NCBI GenBank assembly: GCA_015485995.1
Contig: WFSP01000053.1
Location: forward strand, 1-30,996
DNA from: Caldisericales bacterium
Lineage (GTDB): Bacteria > Caldisericota > Caldisericia > Caldisericales > Caldisericaceae
Direction: 5' to 3'
DNA length: 30,996 nt
Part shown: one piece after another, positions 30,719 through 30,996 of the stretch
How the letters are laid out: each line of letters begins with the position of its first letter
Numbering within the stretch: position 1 is the stretch's first letter
The notes under the pieces: model-generated
The model's input: only the letters and a program-made list of their open reading frames with translations
The model's database searches: none
What the model was told of the DNA's origin: nothing
Program-made: the position numbers and the translations under genes

Positions 30719-30996
30719 ATCCAAAATACACAGGGCGCATATTACCCGTGGAAATTTGAATTACGAAGGGAGTATTACAATAGATAAGGTTCTTGCGGAA
30801 AGAGCGAACCTAAAAGAATTTGAACGTGTGGATATTTATAATGTGTCGAATGGCGAGCGTTTTTCCACATATGTTTTATACGGAAAGTCCGATAGCGGAT
30901 GTATTGAGTTAAATGGAGCGGCGGCACGAAGAGGTGAAGTAGGGGATGTAGTAATTATTGCTTCTTATGCCGTAATGGATGAAAGTGAGATAAAAA
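30699..30996 (+). CDS. panD: Aspartate 1-decarboxylase, cut by window edge
   Basis: The frame is open to the end of the window and codes for 99 residues of an enzyme normally about 115-130 long. It makes beta-alanine from aspartate for the PanC reaction. The self-cleavage site is at the usual place, Gly24-Ser25 in [10 protein letters not shown]: Ser25 becomes the pyruvoyl group. Lys9, His11, Tyr22, Arg54, Thr57 and Tyr58 are in place. A good AAGGAGGT precedes the ATG by 8 nt, inside panC. The 20-nt overlap with panC and the Shine-Dalgarno suggest coupling but independent initiation. Confidence 0.95.
   Translation, partial: MQRIMLKSKIHRAHITRGNLNYEGSITIDKVLAERANLKEFERVDIYNVSNGERFSTYVLYGKSDSGCIELNGAAARRGEVGDVVIIASYAVMDESEIK

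Overview
The window is AT-rich bacterial chromosome carrying mostly housekeeping genes, packed with short overlaps. Lys/Glu/Ile-rich proteins, bacterial-type aminoacyl-tRNA synthetases, bL32, bS16, HU, FtsY/Ffh, a YlxM and YlqD homologue, and sigma70-like promoters (TTGACA/TATAAT, usually a 16-bp spacer) point to a low-GC, possibly thermophilic bacterium of a deep-branching or Firmicutes/Thermotogae-like lineage. Caldisericota is my best guess from gene order, but the sequence alone does not prove it. I see no phage, insertion sequence, CRISPR array or obvious island.

Layout. 1-804: the 5' part of a type IV prepilin-like gene runs off the left edge on the minus strand, followed by about 570 bp without a gene that contains several inverted repeats. 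805-3565: three overlapping or adjacent membrane transport genes (a small-multidrug-export family protein and two MFS transporters). 3562-4314: a membrane-anchored TPR-like protein, minus strand, divergent from hisS. 4481-8013: hisS-aspS plus an unrecognised multi-pass membrane protein. 8099-8376: a cold-shock protein with its own promoter and terminator. 8404-11453: topoisomerase III (topB) coupled to a MobB-like P-loop protein. 11506-11840: HU and its terminator. 11839-13511 (minus): a PiT phosphate transporter and a DUF47/PhoU-like partner. 13582-15257 (minus): PfpI/DJ-1, macro domain, RNase HI and a small zinc-ribbon protein. 15355-17874: uppP, a universal stress protein and a HemW-like radical SAM protein. 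17871-18323 (minus): RidA-like protein. 18434-20991: tRNA-Ala(GGC) and leuS. 21037-26553: rpmF-plsX-rnc-ftsY-ylxM-ffh-rpsP-khpA-ylqD, ending in a terminator. 26564-28175: trmD, an RNA methyltransferase and an unrecognised 100-residue protein. 28214-30996: a Rossmann/DUF2520 oxidoreductase (candidate ketopantoate reductase) with panB, panC and panD, the last cut by the window edge.

How the genes work together. Most of the window serves translation and protein targeting: charging with His, Asp and Leu, ribosomal proteins, both SRP GTPases, RNase III and tRNA m1G37 methylation. Smaller units handle DNA topology (topB, HU), phosphate uptake, lipid-carrier recycling, damage and metabolite repair (PfpI, macro, RidA), and pantothenate synthesis. 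The ribosome/SRP run resembles the Bacillus rpmF...trmD region, but the fatty-acid genes, acpP, smc, rimM and rplS are missing from it.

The most interesting signals are: (i) four genes whose start codon lies only 6-8 nt after a -10-like element and has no Shine-Dalgarno, suggesting leaderless mRNAs; (ii) a DUF2520 protein coupled to panBCD; (iii) two tail-to-tail gene pairs that share four bases of stop codon; (iv) a terminator just before a trmD that lacks a ribosome-binding site; and (v) two small unrecognised proteins in conserved-looking operons.
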